Shown here: piece after piece, positions 6,881 to 15,153 of the stretch | Layout: every line of letters begins with the position of its first letter | Position numbering within the stretch: position 1 is the stretch's first letter | Source of the DNA: Streptomyces rhizosphaerihabitans | GTDB lineage: Bacteria; Actinomycetota; Actinomycetes; Streptomycetales; Streptomycetaceae | Length of the DNA: 64,000 bases | Reading direction: 5' to 3' | NCBI RefSeq assembly: GCF_025399795.1 | Contig: NZ_JAODTZ010000044.1 | Location: 25,845 to 89,844, forward strand | Notes under the pieces: model-generated | Told to the model about the DNA's origin: nothing | The model's input: only the letters and a program-made list of their open reading frames with translations | The model's database searches: none | Program-made: the position numbers and the translations under genes

Positions 6881-8457
6881 GCCGCCGCCTCCTCCAGGTC
6901 CAGCCGGCGCAGCAGCGTGCGCAGCATCTCGTCGTCGATGTAGCGGTGGTCGCGCAGCTTGACGAAGACATCGCGCTCGGTGCCGATCATCTCGCGGGAG
7001 AGCCGGCGGTAAGTGTCGTCCGCGGTCTCGCCGGTGACCGGGTTGACCGCGCCGAGCCGCTCCCAGACGGCGTTGCGGCGCCGCTCCATGACCGTGCGCA
7101 GACGCTCGGCGAGCGGCGGTGGCAGGGCGTTGCGCTCGTCGGCGAGGAGTTCGTCGAGGCGCCCCTCCGCGGCACGGGAGGCCTGCGCCTGGGCGTTGGC
7201 CTCGGCGAGCGTCTCGGCCTGTATGTCGCGCCCCGGCAGTTTCAGCAGCCGGATCAGCGGGGGCAGGGTCAGGCCCTGCACGACCAGAGTGCCGATGACG
7301 GTGGTGAAGGTCAGGAAGAGGATCAGGTTGCGTTCAGGGAAGGCGTCGCCGCCGTGCACGGTGAGCGGGATGGAGAAGGCGATGGCGAGCGAGACGACTC
7401 CGCGCATGCCGGCCCAGCCGATGATGAACGGCCCCTTCCAGGTCGGGTTGTCCTCGCGTTCGCGGATACGCGCCGACAGGATGCGGGGCAGGAAGGTGGC
7501 GGGGAACACCCACACGAAGCGGGTCGCCACGACGACGAGGAAGAGGGCGAGGGCGTACCAGGCCGCACTCGCGCCCGCGTAGGCGCCGAGACCCTTCAGG
7601 ACGACCGGCAGTTGGAGTCCGATCAGCGCGAACACCGCGGACTCCAGGACGAACGCGACCATCTTCCACACCGCCTCCTCCTGGAGCCGGGTCGCGAAGT
7701 CCACCTCCCAGGAGCGGTGTCCGAGGTAGAGCGCGACGACGACCACCGCGAGCACCCCGGAGGCGTTGAACTGCTCGGCGATGCCGTAGGCGACGAAGGG
7801 GATCAGCAGGGAGAGGGTGTTCTGGAGGAGCGCCTCGTTCATGTGGGTGCGCAGCCAGTGGATGGGGATCATCAGCACGAGCCCGACGACGACGCCGCCG
7901 ACCGCCGCGAGCAGGAACTCGCGGACGCCGCCCGCCCAGGTCGCGCCCTCGCCGACCGCCGCCGCGAGCGCCACCTTGTAGGCGGTGATCGCGGTCGCGT
8001 CGTTCACCAGGGACTCCCCCTGCAGGATCGTGGTGATCCGTGAGGGCAGTCCCACCCGGCGCGCCACGGCCGTCGCGGCCACCGCGTCCGGCGGCGCGAC
8101 CACGGCGCCGAGCACCAGCGCCGCGGGCAGCGGCAGGCCCGGTACGAGCAGATAGGCGGCCCAGCCGACCACGAGGGTCGCGAAGAGGACGTACCCGACC
8201 GACAACAGCGCGACGGGCCTCAACTGGGCCCTCAGGTCGAGGTAGGAGCTGTCGGTGGCCGCCGTGTACAGCAGCGGCGGCAGCACCAGCGGAAGCACGA
8301 CGTCGGGGTCGAGTTCGTACGCGGGCACCCCCGGGACGTACGAGATCAGCAGGGCCACGGCGACGATCAGCAGGGGTGCCGGGACCGGGGTGCGGCGGGC
8401 GGCCCCGGCGACCGCCGCGCTCCCCGCGACCAGCAACAGCAGTGGCAGCACATCCAT
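6862..8457 (-). CDS. CPA1-family Na+/H+ antiporter
   Basis: 531 aa with about twelve hydrophobic segments, then a charged cytosolic tail of roughly 130 residues. The ion-translocation signatures are GAVVAPPDAVAATAV and GESLVNDATA, which carry the membrane-embedded Asp residues of NhaP/NHE-type exchangers. The start MDVLPLLLLVAGSAAVAG (ATG 8457) goes straight into the first membrane helix. It likely exchanges cytosolic Na+ or K+ for H+ at the plasma membrane. It is divergent from the zinc-finger gene at 8520 with a 62-base shared promoter region, and convergent and overlapping with the PLP enzyme. Confidence 0.9.
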   Translation of the reverse strand: MDVLPLLLLVAGSAAVAGAARRTPVPAPLLIVAVALLISYVPGVPAYELDPDVVLPLVLPPLLYTAATDSSYLDLRAQLRPVALLSVGYVLFATLVVGWAAYLLVPGLPLPAALVLGAVVAPPDAVAATAVARRVGLPSRITTILQGESLVNDATAITAYKVALAAAVGEGATWAGGVREFLLAAVGGVVVGLVLMIPIHWLRTHMNEALLQNTLSLLIPFVAYGIAEQFNASGVLAVVVVALYLGHRSWEVDFATRLQEEAVWKMVAFVLESAVFALIGLQLPVVLKGLGAYAGASAAWYALALFLVVVATRFVWVFPATFLPRILSARIREREDNPTWKGPFIIGWAGMRGVVSLAIAFSIPLTVHGGDAFPERNLILFLTFTTVIGTLVVQGLTLPPLIRLLKLPGRDIQAETLAEANAQAQASRAAEGRLDELLADERNALPPPLAERLRTVMERRRNAVWERLGAVNPVTGETADDTYRRLSREMIGTERDVFVKLRDHRYIDDEMLRTLLRRLDLEEAAAYREAA

Positions 8458-8519
8458 CGTCTTTCGCCCGCCCTCTTTTTCCGCGCGGCATCCCGCACGC
8501 CCGACGTAACCTGGCAATC

Positions 8520-8780
8520 ATGAAACAGTGCACGCACGCCGAAGCGCTGCCGCAGCCCGAACCCGAGCCCGGGAGCGAGACCTGCCTGGAGTGCGTGGCC
8601 GCCGGCACCCACCCGGTGCAGCTTCGGCTGTGTCTGGAGTGCGGGCATCTCGCCTGTTGTGACTCCTCACCGCTGCGGCACGCGACGGAGCACCACAAGG
8701 ACACCGGACATCCGATCATGCGCACGTTCGAGCAGGGGGAGAACTGGCGTTGGTGTTTTGTGGACCACGTACTCGTCTGA
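8520..8780 (+). CDS. UBP-type zinc finger protein
   Basis: 86 aa. Cys and His residues are arranged as a ZnF-UBP: ETCLECVAAG, LRLCLECGHLACCD, then HATEHHKDTGHPI. In eukaryotes this fold binds the ubiquitin C-terminus; in actinobacteria it occurs as a small stand-alone protein of unknown ligand. No Shine-Dalgarno is obvious before the ATG at 8520, so it may be leaderless. It is divergent from the antiporter, a pairing often seen for these proteins, which suggests a shared role in ion or pH response, by inference only. Confidence 0.85.
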   Translation: MKQCTHAEALPQPEPEPGSETCLECVAAGTHPVQLRLCLECGHLACCDSSPLRHATEHHKDTGHPIMRTFEQGENWRWCFVDHVLV

Positions 8781-9087
8781 GCCGCGGATCACGTTCGCGT
8801 CCGAGCCGTGGATCACGTACGCGCGTGACTCACGATCCGGACGGTTCGACGGTCTGACGTCTGGGTACGTCAACCCGGCGCGCGCTCTTCCTATTTGGGG
8901 CCGCAGACCTCTAGCCACTGTCCGTACTCATGGGCTTACTATGAGTGACAGCAAGGGGCGGGGTCCCCAGGACAGGAAAGTCCGGAGCGCGGTAGCGTCA
9001 CCGCTGAACGACGTAGCGCGTTACCCCGGGGGGCGACCCTCGGCCCCGAAAGAGCTCGAATGAGCTTGTACCACCATGGAGGTGAGG
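8781..9087. other. intergenic region upstream of prsH-sigH
   Basis: 307 bases. It holds two diverged direct repeats of a gagccg(c/t)ggatcacgt core (about 8779 and 8804), a 6-9-6 inverted repeat actcat/atgagt (8926-8931 with 8941-8946) and a possible 40-codon reading frame (8941-9063). It should contain the prsH-sigH promoters. I cannot assign -35/-10 boxes with confidence. Confidence 0.4.
8941..9063 (+). CDS. possible 40-residue leader peptide
   Basis: Open frame starting MSDSKGRGPQDRKVRSAVAS and ending in a TGA 24 bases before the prsH start. No clear Shine-Dalgarno precedes it; the ATG overlaps an inverted repeat. It is basic and hydrophilic with no family resemblance. It may be a chance frame in GC-rich DNA or an upstream ORF controlling prsH translation. 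Confidence 0.2.
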   Translation: MSDSKGRGPQDRKVRSAVASPLNDVARYPGGRPSAPKELE

Positions 9088-9501
9088 GTGTCCCAGATCG
9101 CAGGCGAGCCCGCGACGAAGGACTTCGTGGAAGTCCGGCTGCCGGCCGCGGGTGCCTACCTGTCGGTACTGCGCACGGCCACGGCCGGGCTGGCGGCCCG
9201 TTTGGACTTCACCCTCGACGAGATCGAGGATCTGCGCATCGCGGTGGACGAGGCCTGCGCGATCCTGCTGCAGCAGGCCGTCCCCGGTTCGGTGCTCAGC
9301 TGTGTCTTCCGGCTGATCGACGACTCACTGGAGGTCACGGTCTCGGCTCCGACCACCGACGGTCACGCTCCGTCACGTGACACCTTCGCGTGGACCGTCC
9401 TGTCGGCGCTCGCGGGCAAGGTCGAGTCCACCGTCGCCGAGGACAAGACCGTGACGATCAGCCTCTACAAACAGCGCGGCGCGGGACCCGGGCCGGCGTG
9501 A
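9088..9501 (+). CDS. prsH: PrsH (UshX), anti-sigma factor of SigH
   Basis: 137 aa GHKL-fold anti-sigma factor of the RsbW/SpoIIAB type: FVEVRLPAAGAYLSVLRTAT, then LDEIEDLRIAVDEACAILLQ. At the N-box, where RsbW proteins have E-x-x-x-N, this protein reads E-A-C-A-I, so the Mg-coordinating Asn is missing and kinase activity may be weak or lost. The GTG at 9088 is preceded by GGAGG with 5-base spacing; an ATG at 9076 is inside the ribosome site. The stop overlaps the sigH GTG by two bases, implying translational coupling. It binds and inhibits SigH until released by an anti-anti-sigma factor (known for the S. coelicolor ortholog). Confidence 0.88.
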   Translation: MSQIAGEPATKDFVEVRLPAAGAYLSVLRTATAGLAARLDFTLDEIEDLRIAVDEACAILLQQAVPGSVLSCVFRLIDDSLEVTVSAPTTDGHAPSRDTFAWTVLSALAGKVESTVAEDKTVTISLYKQRGAGPGPA

Positions 9502-10634
9502 GGAACGGGGACGGGCCGGTGCGGGACGAAGAGCGCGGCACACGGGAGCCTCCCGCGGAGCGCGCCGACGGCCCGGGCGGGCCGCGGCACACGGCGGACG
9601 GCGTCGACGGCATCCCCGAACAGGCCCGGCCGCATCCGGAGATCGACGTCTCCTCGGCGGCAGCGGCGCAGCCGGAGGTCTTCCCCGGACGGGGAGGTCC
9701 CCCCGGTTCGAGCGCGGCCGAGGACACGGGGGAAGAGCCGCGAGCTCGGGGAATGGTGACGGGCGGGACTATGAGCGAGCACGAGCGAAACGCGGAGCAG
9801 AACGTGCAGGGCGCGCAGCACGGGCCGAGCGCCCAGCACATCCAGCACGGCCCCAGCGCCCAGCACATCCGGCACGACCCGCAGGACCGCAGCGGGGCGC
9901 GGGCGCTGTTCATCGAGCTGCGCAAGCTGCAGGACGGCAGCACCGAGTACGCGGAACTGCGCAATCAGCTGGTCCGCATGCACCTGCCACTCGTCGAGCA
10001 CCTCGCGCGCCGCTTCCGCAACCGTGGTGAGCCGCTGGACGACCTCACCCAGGTCGCGACCATCGGGCTGATCAAGTCGGTCGACCGGTTCGACCCGGAG
10101 CGCGGCGTCGAGTTCTCGACGTACGCGACCCCGACGGTGGTCGGCGAGATCAAGCGGCACTTCCGCGACAAGGGCTGGGCGGTGCGCGTCCCGCGCCGCC
10201 TCCAGGAGCTGCGGCTGGCGCTGACCACGGCGACCGCCGAGCTCTCCCAGCTGCACGGCCGCTCCCCGACGGTCCACGAACTGGCCGAGAAGCTGGCCAT
10301 CTCGGAGGAGGAGGTCCTGGAGGGCCTGGAGTCCGCCAACGCGTACTCCACGCTGTCCCTGGACGTCCCCGACACGGACGACGAGTCCCCGGCGGTCGCC
10401 GACACCCTGGGCGCCGAGGACGAGGCGCTGGAAGGCGTCGAGTACCGGGAGTCGCTCAAGCCGCTGCTGGAGGATCTTCCGCCGCGGGAGAAGCGGATCC
10501 TGCTCCTTCGCTTCTTCGGCAACATGACGCAGTCGCAGATCGCGCAGGAGGTCGGCATCTCGCAGATGCACGTCTCGCGGCTGCTGGCCCGCACGCTCGC
10601 CCAGCTGCGGGAGAAGCTCCTCGTCGAGGAGTGA
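9498..10634 (+). CDS. sigH: SigH, SigB-like RNA polymerase sigma factor
   Basis: 378 aa from the coupled GTG. Residues 1 to about 125 are a Pro/Gly/Gln-rich disordered extension with a repeated GPSAQHI block. Region 2 follows: LDDLTQVATIGLIKSVDRFD and EFSTYATPTVVGEIKRHFRD. Region 3 is RRLQELRLALTTATAELSQL, and region 4 carries the helix-turn-helix GNMTQSQIAQEVGISQMHVS. The S. coelicolor ortholog serves osmotic stress and aerial development and exists as several N-terminally different forms. Here in-frame ATGs at 9754 and 9771 could give shorter forms. It is coupled to prsH at a GTGA overlap. Confidence 0.92.
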   Translation: MRNGDGPVRDEERGTREPPAERADGPGGPRHTADGVDGIPEQARPHPEIDVSSAAAAQPEVFPGRGGPPGSSAAEDTGEEPRARGMVTGGTMSEHERNAEQNVQGAQHGPSAQHIQHGPSAQHIRHDPQDRSGARALFIELRKLQDGSTEYAELRNQLVRMHLPLVEHLARRFRNRGEPLDDLTQVATIGLIKSVDRFDPERGVEFSTYATPTVVGEIKRHFRDKGWAVRVPRRLQELRLALTTATAELSQLHGRSPTVHELAEKLAISEEEVLEGLESANAYSTLSLDVPDTDDESPAVADTLGAEDEALEGVEYRESLKPLLEDLPPREKRILLLRFFGNMTQSQIAQEVGISQMHVSRLLARTLAQLREKLLVEE

Positions 10635-10654
10635 GCCCGAGGAGTGAGCCCCTC

Positions 10655-11107
10655 CTACTTCTCGTTCCGTACGTCGCCGCCGGGCCCTCGGATTCCGAGG
10701 GCCCGTGTCGTTGCCGGGTTCACCAGCAGCACCAGGGCCGCCAGCGCGACGGCCGCGAGGGCGATGCCGGCGGGGATCGCGACGCTGTCGGCCTGGAGCA
10801 GGGTGTAGGCCACGGGCAGCGCCAGGACCTGGGTGATGAGGGCCGGGCCCCGGCTCCAGCTGCGGCGCAGCAGCAGGCCGCGCGCGGCCAGGAGCGGCAG
10901 CAGGGCGAGCACGATCAGCGTGACGCCGCCGGTGACGGCCTGCCGCCGGCTGTCGGGGTCGCCCGTGAGACCGAGCACGACGATGCACACGCCGCCCGCC
11001 ACCAGGGCGGCCCCTTCCAGCGCGGCCAGCGCCGCCGCGGCGGTCAGCCGGCCGGGACGGGGGCCAAGGAGGGGGGCGGCGGGGGTGGGATTCTGCTCAC
11101 GGCTCAC
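10655..11107 (-). CDS. small integral membrane protein
   Basis: About 150 aa with four hydrophobic segments (ALEGAALVAGGVCIVVLGLT, then AVTGGVTLIVLALLPLLAAR, ALITQVLALPVAYTLL, and IPAGIALAAVALAALVLLV) and a short charged C-terminus GIRGPGGDVRNEK. I chose the GTG at 11107 because upstream codons look non-coding. It converges on sigH; a palindrome at 10681-10705 inside its 3' end could terminate both transcripts. No catalytic motif is visible. It resembles the conserved membrane protein next to sigH in other Streptomyces. Confidence 0.75.
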   Translation of the reverse strand: MSREQNPTPAAPLLGPRPGRLTAAAALAALEGAALVAGGVCIVVLGLTGDPDSRRQAVTGGVTLIVLALLPLLAARGLLLRRSWSRGPALITQVLALPVAYTLLQADSVAIPAGIALAAVALAALVLLVNPATTRALGIRGPGGDVRNEK

Positions 11108-11276
11108 CCCCGAAGCGTAGCCCTCGGCCCCGCACCTCAGAGCGCCCCGGGGCCGTACACCGCTCTGTTCCGGGGCTCGCACCGGCCCGTCGCCGCACCC
11201 TCGGCGCCCCTGGGACTCTTACTGGATCCCTACCTCGGTCTGGGACGAGTACCACCCAGTAGGTACGCTGCATCGC

Positions 11277-12245
11277 ATGCGTGCACTTCTCGTGGTCAAT
11301 CCGGCAGCAACCACCACAAGTGCGCGTACGCGTGACGTGTTGATCCACGCGTTGGCCAGTGAGATGAAGCTGGAAGTGGTCACCACCGAGTACCGCGGGC
11401 ACGCCCGGGACCTCGGCCGGCAGGCCGCGGACAGCGACGACATAGACATGGTCGTGGCCCTCGGCGGGGACGGCACGGTCAACGAGGTCGTGAACGGTCT
11501 TCTGCACCGGGGCCCCGACCCGGAGCGCCTTCCCCGTCTCGCCGTGGTCCCCGGTGGCTCCACCAATGTCTTCGCCCGCGCCCTCGGCCTGCCGAACGAC
11601 GCCGTGGAGGCGACCGGTGCCCTGCTGGACGCGCTGCGCGAGGAGCGCGAGCGCACGGTCGGCCTCGGTCTGGCCGCGGGGACTCCCGGCACCGAGGACG
11701 AGTCCGTGCCCTCCCGCTGGTTCACCTTCTGCGCCGGCCTCGGCTTCGACGCGGGGGTGGTGGGCCGGGTCGAGCAGCAGCGCGAGCTCGGCCGGCGTTC
11801 CACTCACGCGTTGTATCTCCGCCAAGTGGTACGCCAGTTTTTGGACGAACCTCACCGTCGGCACGGAATGATCACTCTGGAGCGCCCCGGCGCGGACCCG
11901 GTCACCGATCTGGTCCTGTCCATCATCTGCAACACCTCGCCGTGGACGTTTCTCGGCAATCGTCCGGTGTACGCGGCGCCTAAGGCCTCGTTCGATACCG
12001 GGCTCGACGTACTCGCCCTCAGCCGCATGTCGACGGCCTCGGTTGCCCGGTATGCCACCCAGTTGCTCACTTCGTCCCCCGAGCGTGGACCCCAGGGCAA
12101 GCACGCCGTCACTCTGCATGACCTGACGGACTTCACCTTGCATTCGAAGGTTCCACTACCCCTTCAGATGGACGGCGACCATCTGGGACTGCGTACAAGC
12201 GTGACGTTCACAGGCGTACGCCGTGCACTGCGTGTGATTGTGTGA
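11277..12245 (+). CDS. diacylglycerol/lipid kinase family protein
   Basis: 322 aa. The N-terminus RALLVVNPAATTTSARTRDV and the signature VVALGGDGTVNEVVNGLL (GGDGT) define the DagK catalytic domain; VVPGGSTNVFARALGLP follows as the second conserved block. The enzyme should phosphorylate a lipid such as diacylglycerol with ATP at the inner membrane face. The C-terminal half (TFLGNRPVYAAPKASFDTGL) matches the beta-sandwich of this family. The gene stands alone, just upstream of wblE in the same direction. Confidence 0.88.
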   Translation: MRALLVVNPAATTTSARTRDVLIHALASEMKLEVVTTEYRGHARDLGRQAADSDDIDMVVALGGDGTVNEVVNGLLHRGPDPERLPRLAVVPGGSTNVFARALGLPNDAVEATGALLDALREERERTVGLGLAAGTPGTEDESVPSRWFTFCAGLGFDAGVVGRVEQQRELGRRSTHALYLRQVVRQFLDEPHRRHGMITLERPGADPVTDLVLSIICNTSPWTFLGNRPVYAAPKASFDTGLDVLALSRMSTASVARYATQLLTSSPERGPQGKHAVTLHDLTDFTLHSKVPLPLQMDGDHLGLRTSVTFTGVRRALRVIV

Positions 12246-12562
12246 GTGGAAGGGGCCAAACTCCTTTCACTCGAACGTTTAGACCAGGGTCCACCCCATG
12301 GAAGTACGGCTGTGACTCAGCCGACACCGAGGAATCAAAAAAAACTTTCCTGAAGGGGTTGTATCCGCCGCTGAGGTTTGCGAGTCTCTACGTGGCGCTC
12401 GGGACGGCCCGCACCATCGGCCCCCAGAGCACCGGAACCCCTCCTCAAATCACAGGACCACACCAGTCCGTCTGGCTGTCGGCCCTTCACTTGTTGAGGG
12501 ATTCGTGAAAGCGTTCACATTCACAAGCAACGTGCATGTAATACCAAGGAGAGGTAGCAGCC
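12246..12562. other. wblE upstream region
   Basis: 317 bases. There is an unusual A-run (aaaaaaaa, 12337-12344) for this GC content and a short inverted repeat gtgaa-agc-gttcac near 12506-12519. AAGGAGAGG lies before the wblE ATG and a taatac box about 25 bases upstream of the start could be a -10. No gene is seen. Confidence 0.4.
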
Positions 12563-12820
12563 ATGGACTGGCGTCACAACGCCGTTTGCCGCGAGGAAGA
12601 CCCCGAGCTCTTCTTCCCCATCGGCAACACCGGTCCTGCGCTGCTGCAGATCGAGGAAGCCAAGGCCGTCTGCCGCCGCTGCCCCGTCATGGAGCAGTGT
12701 CTGCAGTGGGCGCTCGAGTCCGGCCAGGACTCCGGCGTCTGGGGTGGCCTCAGCGAGGACGAGCGCCGCGCAATGAAGCGCCGTGCTGCCCGCAACCGAG
12801 CTCGTCAGGCCACCGCCTGA
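12563..12820 (+). CDS. wblE: WblE, WhiB-family iron-sulfur regulator
   Basis: 85 aa. The four cluster cysteines are C9, C37, C40 and C46 (C-x27-C-x2-C-x5-C), followed by the GVWGG turn (58-62) and a basic tail RRAMKRRAARNRARQ. WhiB proteins bind a [4Fe-4S] cluster and usually contact the primary sigma factor region 4. This short form, equivalent to mycobacterial WhiB1, is widely conserved. Its strong ribosome site (AAGGAGAGG), position between the lipid kinase and the PdtaS-like kinase, and terminator are as in other Streptomyces. Confidence 0.93.
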   Translation: MDWRHNAVCREEDPELFFPIGNTGPALLQIEEAKAVCRRCPVMEQCLQWALESGQDSGVWGGLSEDERRAMKRRAARNRARQATA

Positions 12821-12930
12821 CGTTCCACCCCGCACGAGCCTGAGCTTGGCGGCGCGTACAGCGAGTACGCAACTCCCGCCCCCGAGCCGCAGCGCGCAGT
12901 ACCCCGATGCGCTTGATGCAACGAGCTTTC

Positions 12931-12959
12931 AGCCCCGGACCACCTGGTGGTCCGGGGCT
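12931..12959 (+). terminator. wblE terminator
   Basis: Near-uninterrupted inverted repeat agccccggaccacc/tggtggtccggggct, a 14-bp stem with almost no loop, 110 bases past the wblE stop. It is followed by cattg rather than a U-tract. Confidence 0.7.
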
Positions 12960-13072
12960 CATTGCTGTTCTCACCCAGGGCCGGTCACAGTGAGTGACGG
13001 ACCCTTGTGGCGCCGACTGCCCCTGTCCGTAGGCCACTTGTGCCGGTCCTACGCACTTCGTGCGCGGGTCGG

Positions 13073-14539
13073 CTACTTCGGCACGATCACCGGAATGTCC
13101 AGGAGCACCTGCGTGCCGCGCTCCGGAGCGGCCACCATGTCGAAGGTGCCGCCCAACTCGCCCTCCACCAGCGTCCGTACGATCTGCAGGCCGAGGTTGC
13201 CCGAGCGGTGCGGGTCGAAGCCCTCGGGCAGTCCGACCCCGTCGTCCGTCACGGTGACCAGCAGCCGGGCGTCCTTGGAGGTGCCGCCGCGCACGGCGGA
13301 GACCTCGACGGTGCCCCGGTCGCCCTCACGGAAGCCGTGCTCCAGCGCGTTCTGCAGGATCTCGGTGAGAACCATCGAGAGCGGGGTCGCGACCTCGGCG
13401 TCCAGGATGCCGAAGCGTCCGGTGCGCCGGCCGGTGACCTTTCCGGGCGAGATCTCGGCGACCATGGCGAGCACCCGGTCGGCGATCTCGTCGAACTCGA
13501 CCCGCTCGTCCAGGTTCTGGGAGAGCGTCTCGTGCACGATCGCGATGGAACCCACCCGGCGCACGGCCTCCTCCAGGGCTTCCCGGCCGCGGTCGGAGTC
13601 GATACGGCGGGCCTGCAGCCGCAGCAGGGCCGCCACCGTCTGGAGGTTGTTCTTCACCCGGTGATGGATCTCCCTGATGGTGGCGTCCTTGGTGATCAAT
13701 TCACGCTCGCGGCGGCGCAGTTCGGTGACATCGCGGAGCAGGACCAGGGAACCGACACGGGTGCCCTTGGGCTTGAGCGGGATCGCCCGCAGCTGGATCA
13801 CGCCCTCGGCGCTCTCGATCTCGAACTCGCGGGGCGCCCAGCCGCTGGCGACCTTGGACAGCGCCTCGTCCACCGGACCCCGGGACGGGGCGAGTTCGGC
13901 GGTCGTGGAGCCGAGGTCGCATCCCACCAGGTCGGCGGCCAGACCCAGGCGGTGGTACGCGGAGAGCGCGTTCGGTGAGGCGTACTGGACGACGCCGTCC
14001 GCGTCGAGGCGGATCAGTCCGTCGCCGACCCTCGGCGAGGCGTCCATGTCGACCTGCTGGTCGGGGAACGGGAAGGTGCCCGCCGCGATCATCTGTGCGA
14101 GGTCGGAGGCGCTCTGCAGATACGTCAGTTCGAGCCGGCTCGGGGTGCGCACGGTGAGCAGGTTGGTGTTGCGGGCGATGACACCGAGGACCCGGCCCTC
14201 ACGTCGTACGGGAATGGACTCGACCCGGACCGGCACCTCCTCGCGCCATTCGGGATCGCCCTCGCGCACGATCCGGCCCTCGTCGAGCGCCGCGTCCAGC
14301 AGGGGGCGGCGGCCGCGCGGGACCAGGTGGCCGACCATGTCGTCCTGGTACGAGGTGGGCCCCGTGTTGGGGCGCATCTGGGCGACCGAGACGTAGCGGG
14401 TGCCGTCGCGTGTGGGAACCCACAGGACGAGGTCGGCGAAGGAGAGGTCGGAGAGCAACTGCCACTCCGAGACCAGCAGATGCAGCCACTCGAGATCGGA
14501 GTCACCGAGAGCGGTGTGCTGGCGTACGAGGTCGTTCAT
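13073..14539 (-). CDS. PdtaS-like cytosolic sensor histidine kinase
   Basis: 488 aa. The N-terminal GAF-like sensor domain (about 1-150: LSDLSFADLVLWVPTRDGTR) is followed by a PAS domain (about 180-280: GLIRLDADGVVQYASPNALS), then a HisKA_2 dimerisation helix with the phospho-accepting His in REIHHRVKNNLQTVAALLRL. An HATPase follows with TEILQNALEHGF (N-box) and DDGVGLPEGFD (G1 box). There are no membrane helices. This matches mycobacterial PdtaS, whose partner is an ANTAR response regulator; none is encoded nearby. The ATG at 14539 has only a weak ribosome site. Confidence 0.9.
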   Translation of the reverse strand: MNDLVRQHTALGDSDLEWLHLLVSEWQLLSDLSFADLVLWVPTRDGTRYVSVAQMRPNTGPTSYQDDMVGHLVPRGRRPLLDAALDEGRIVREGDPEWREEVPVRVESIPVRREGRVLGVIARNTNLLTVRTPSRLELTYLQSASDLAQMIAAGTFPFPDQQVDMDASPRVGDGLIRLDADGVVQYASPNALSAYHRLGLAADLVGCDLGSTTAELAPSRGPVDEALSKVASGWAPREFEIESAEGVIQLRAIPLKPKGTRVGSLVLLRDVTELRRRERELITKDATIREIHHRVKNNLQTVAALLRLQARRIDSDRGREALEEAVRRVGSIAIVHETLSQNLDERVEFDEIADRVLAMVAEISPGKVTGRRTGRFGILDAEVATPLSMVLTEILQNALEHGFREGDRGTVEVSAVRGGTSKDARLLVTVTDDGVGLPEGFDPHRSGNLGLQIVRTLVEGELGGTFDMVAAPERGTQVLLDIPVIVPK

Positions 14540-14830
14540 GGAGGGCACGAGTGCGAGCGTACCCGGCGGATCCGACAGGTCCCGAAATCGGCCGTCCGGG
14601 CGGGGGGCCCGAGGGCGCCGTCCGGCCCCGGAAACACCCGCGGGCCGCGGCGCCTGGGAGGGACCCTCGACCCTCCCGGCACCGCAGCCCGGAGCAACAA
14701 CGGCCGCGGGGTGTGCGGTCCCGGTCGGCCGAAGAGAGGAGCCGGAGCAGTCAGGGCAGAGAGCGCCGGTTCCTCGGTCCGTCTTCCTGTGCGGGGAAGA
14801 CGGAGGCTTGTTCAGTTTCTCAAAGGATTG

Positions 14831-14842
14831 TGGACTAGACCA
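14831..14842. promoter_or_regulatory. candidate DasR operator (dre), distal
   Basis: tggactagacca differs from the palindromic dre core tggtctagacca at one position. It lies 323 bases upstream of nagB and 292 bases upstream of the PdtaS-like kinase start, so it could serve either. Confidence 0.55.
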
Positions 14843-15078
14843 TGGTCCCGCGTCCATGCGTCCGCAGCCCATGCGCCTGCGGATGTTCTTCGTTGTCCGC
14901 TTATCCAACACCAGGAGCGCCCATCAGACTATCCCGCTTCGGTTCGTGAACGGGCCGAGTCGCCGGATGAGCGAAGCCGGTCCGGTCCGGCCCGTACAAG
15001 GCCCGTCCGGGCGGGTCGGCAGTTCCGGCCGGGACGCACCCCGTTCCGGGGCGACGGAGCGGTGACGCTCTGCTAGAT

Positions 15079-15090
15079 TGGTCTATACCA
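15079..15090. promoter_or_regulatory. DasR operator (dre) at nagB
   Basis: tggtctatacca is an almost perfect dre, 64 bases upstream of the nagB GTG and touching a possible -10 box. DasR repression of nagB, relieved by glucosamine-6-phosphate, is established in Streptomyces. Confidence 0.8.
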
Positions 15091-15153
15091 CATGTGTCCC
15101 CCTTCGGATTCGGTTGAGTTCCTGAGTCCCCTCTCCAGATCGGCAGGCCCAGC

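Larger units (their letters stand above)
14540..15153. other. long divergent intergenic region (kinase / nagB)
   Basis: 614 bases without a convincing gene. It contains two DasR-operator matches (14831-14842 and 15079-15090) and GC-rich inverted repeats. The second site overlaps a possible -10 (tagatt, 15074-15079) of nagB. The part near 14540-14830 shows no recognisable element. Confidence 0.5.

Noticed and set aside
8955..8995. acaggaaagtccggagcg resembles the conserved 5' block of RNase P RNA
   Set aside because: The rest of the ~400-nt RNA would have to lie inside prsH, and the partner conserved blocks are absent; a chance match.
12331..12360. ggaat...gtt upstream of wblE as a SigR promoter
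   Set aside because: The spacing is 22 bases, beyond the 18-19 allowed.
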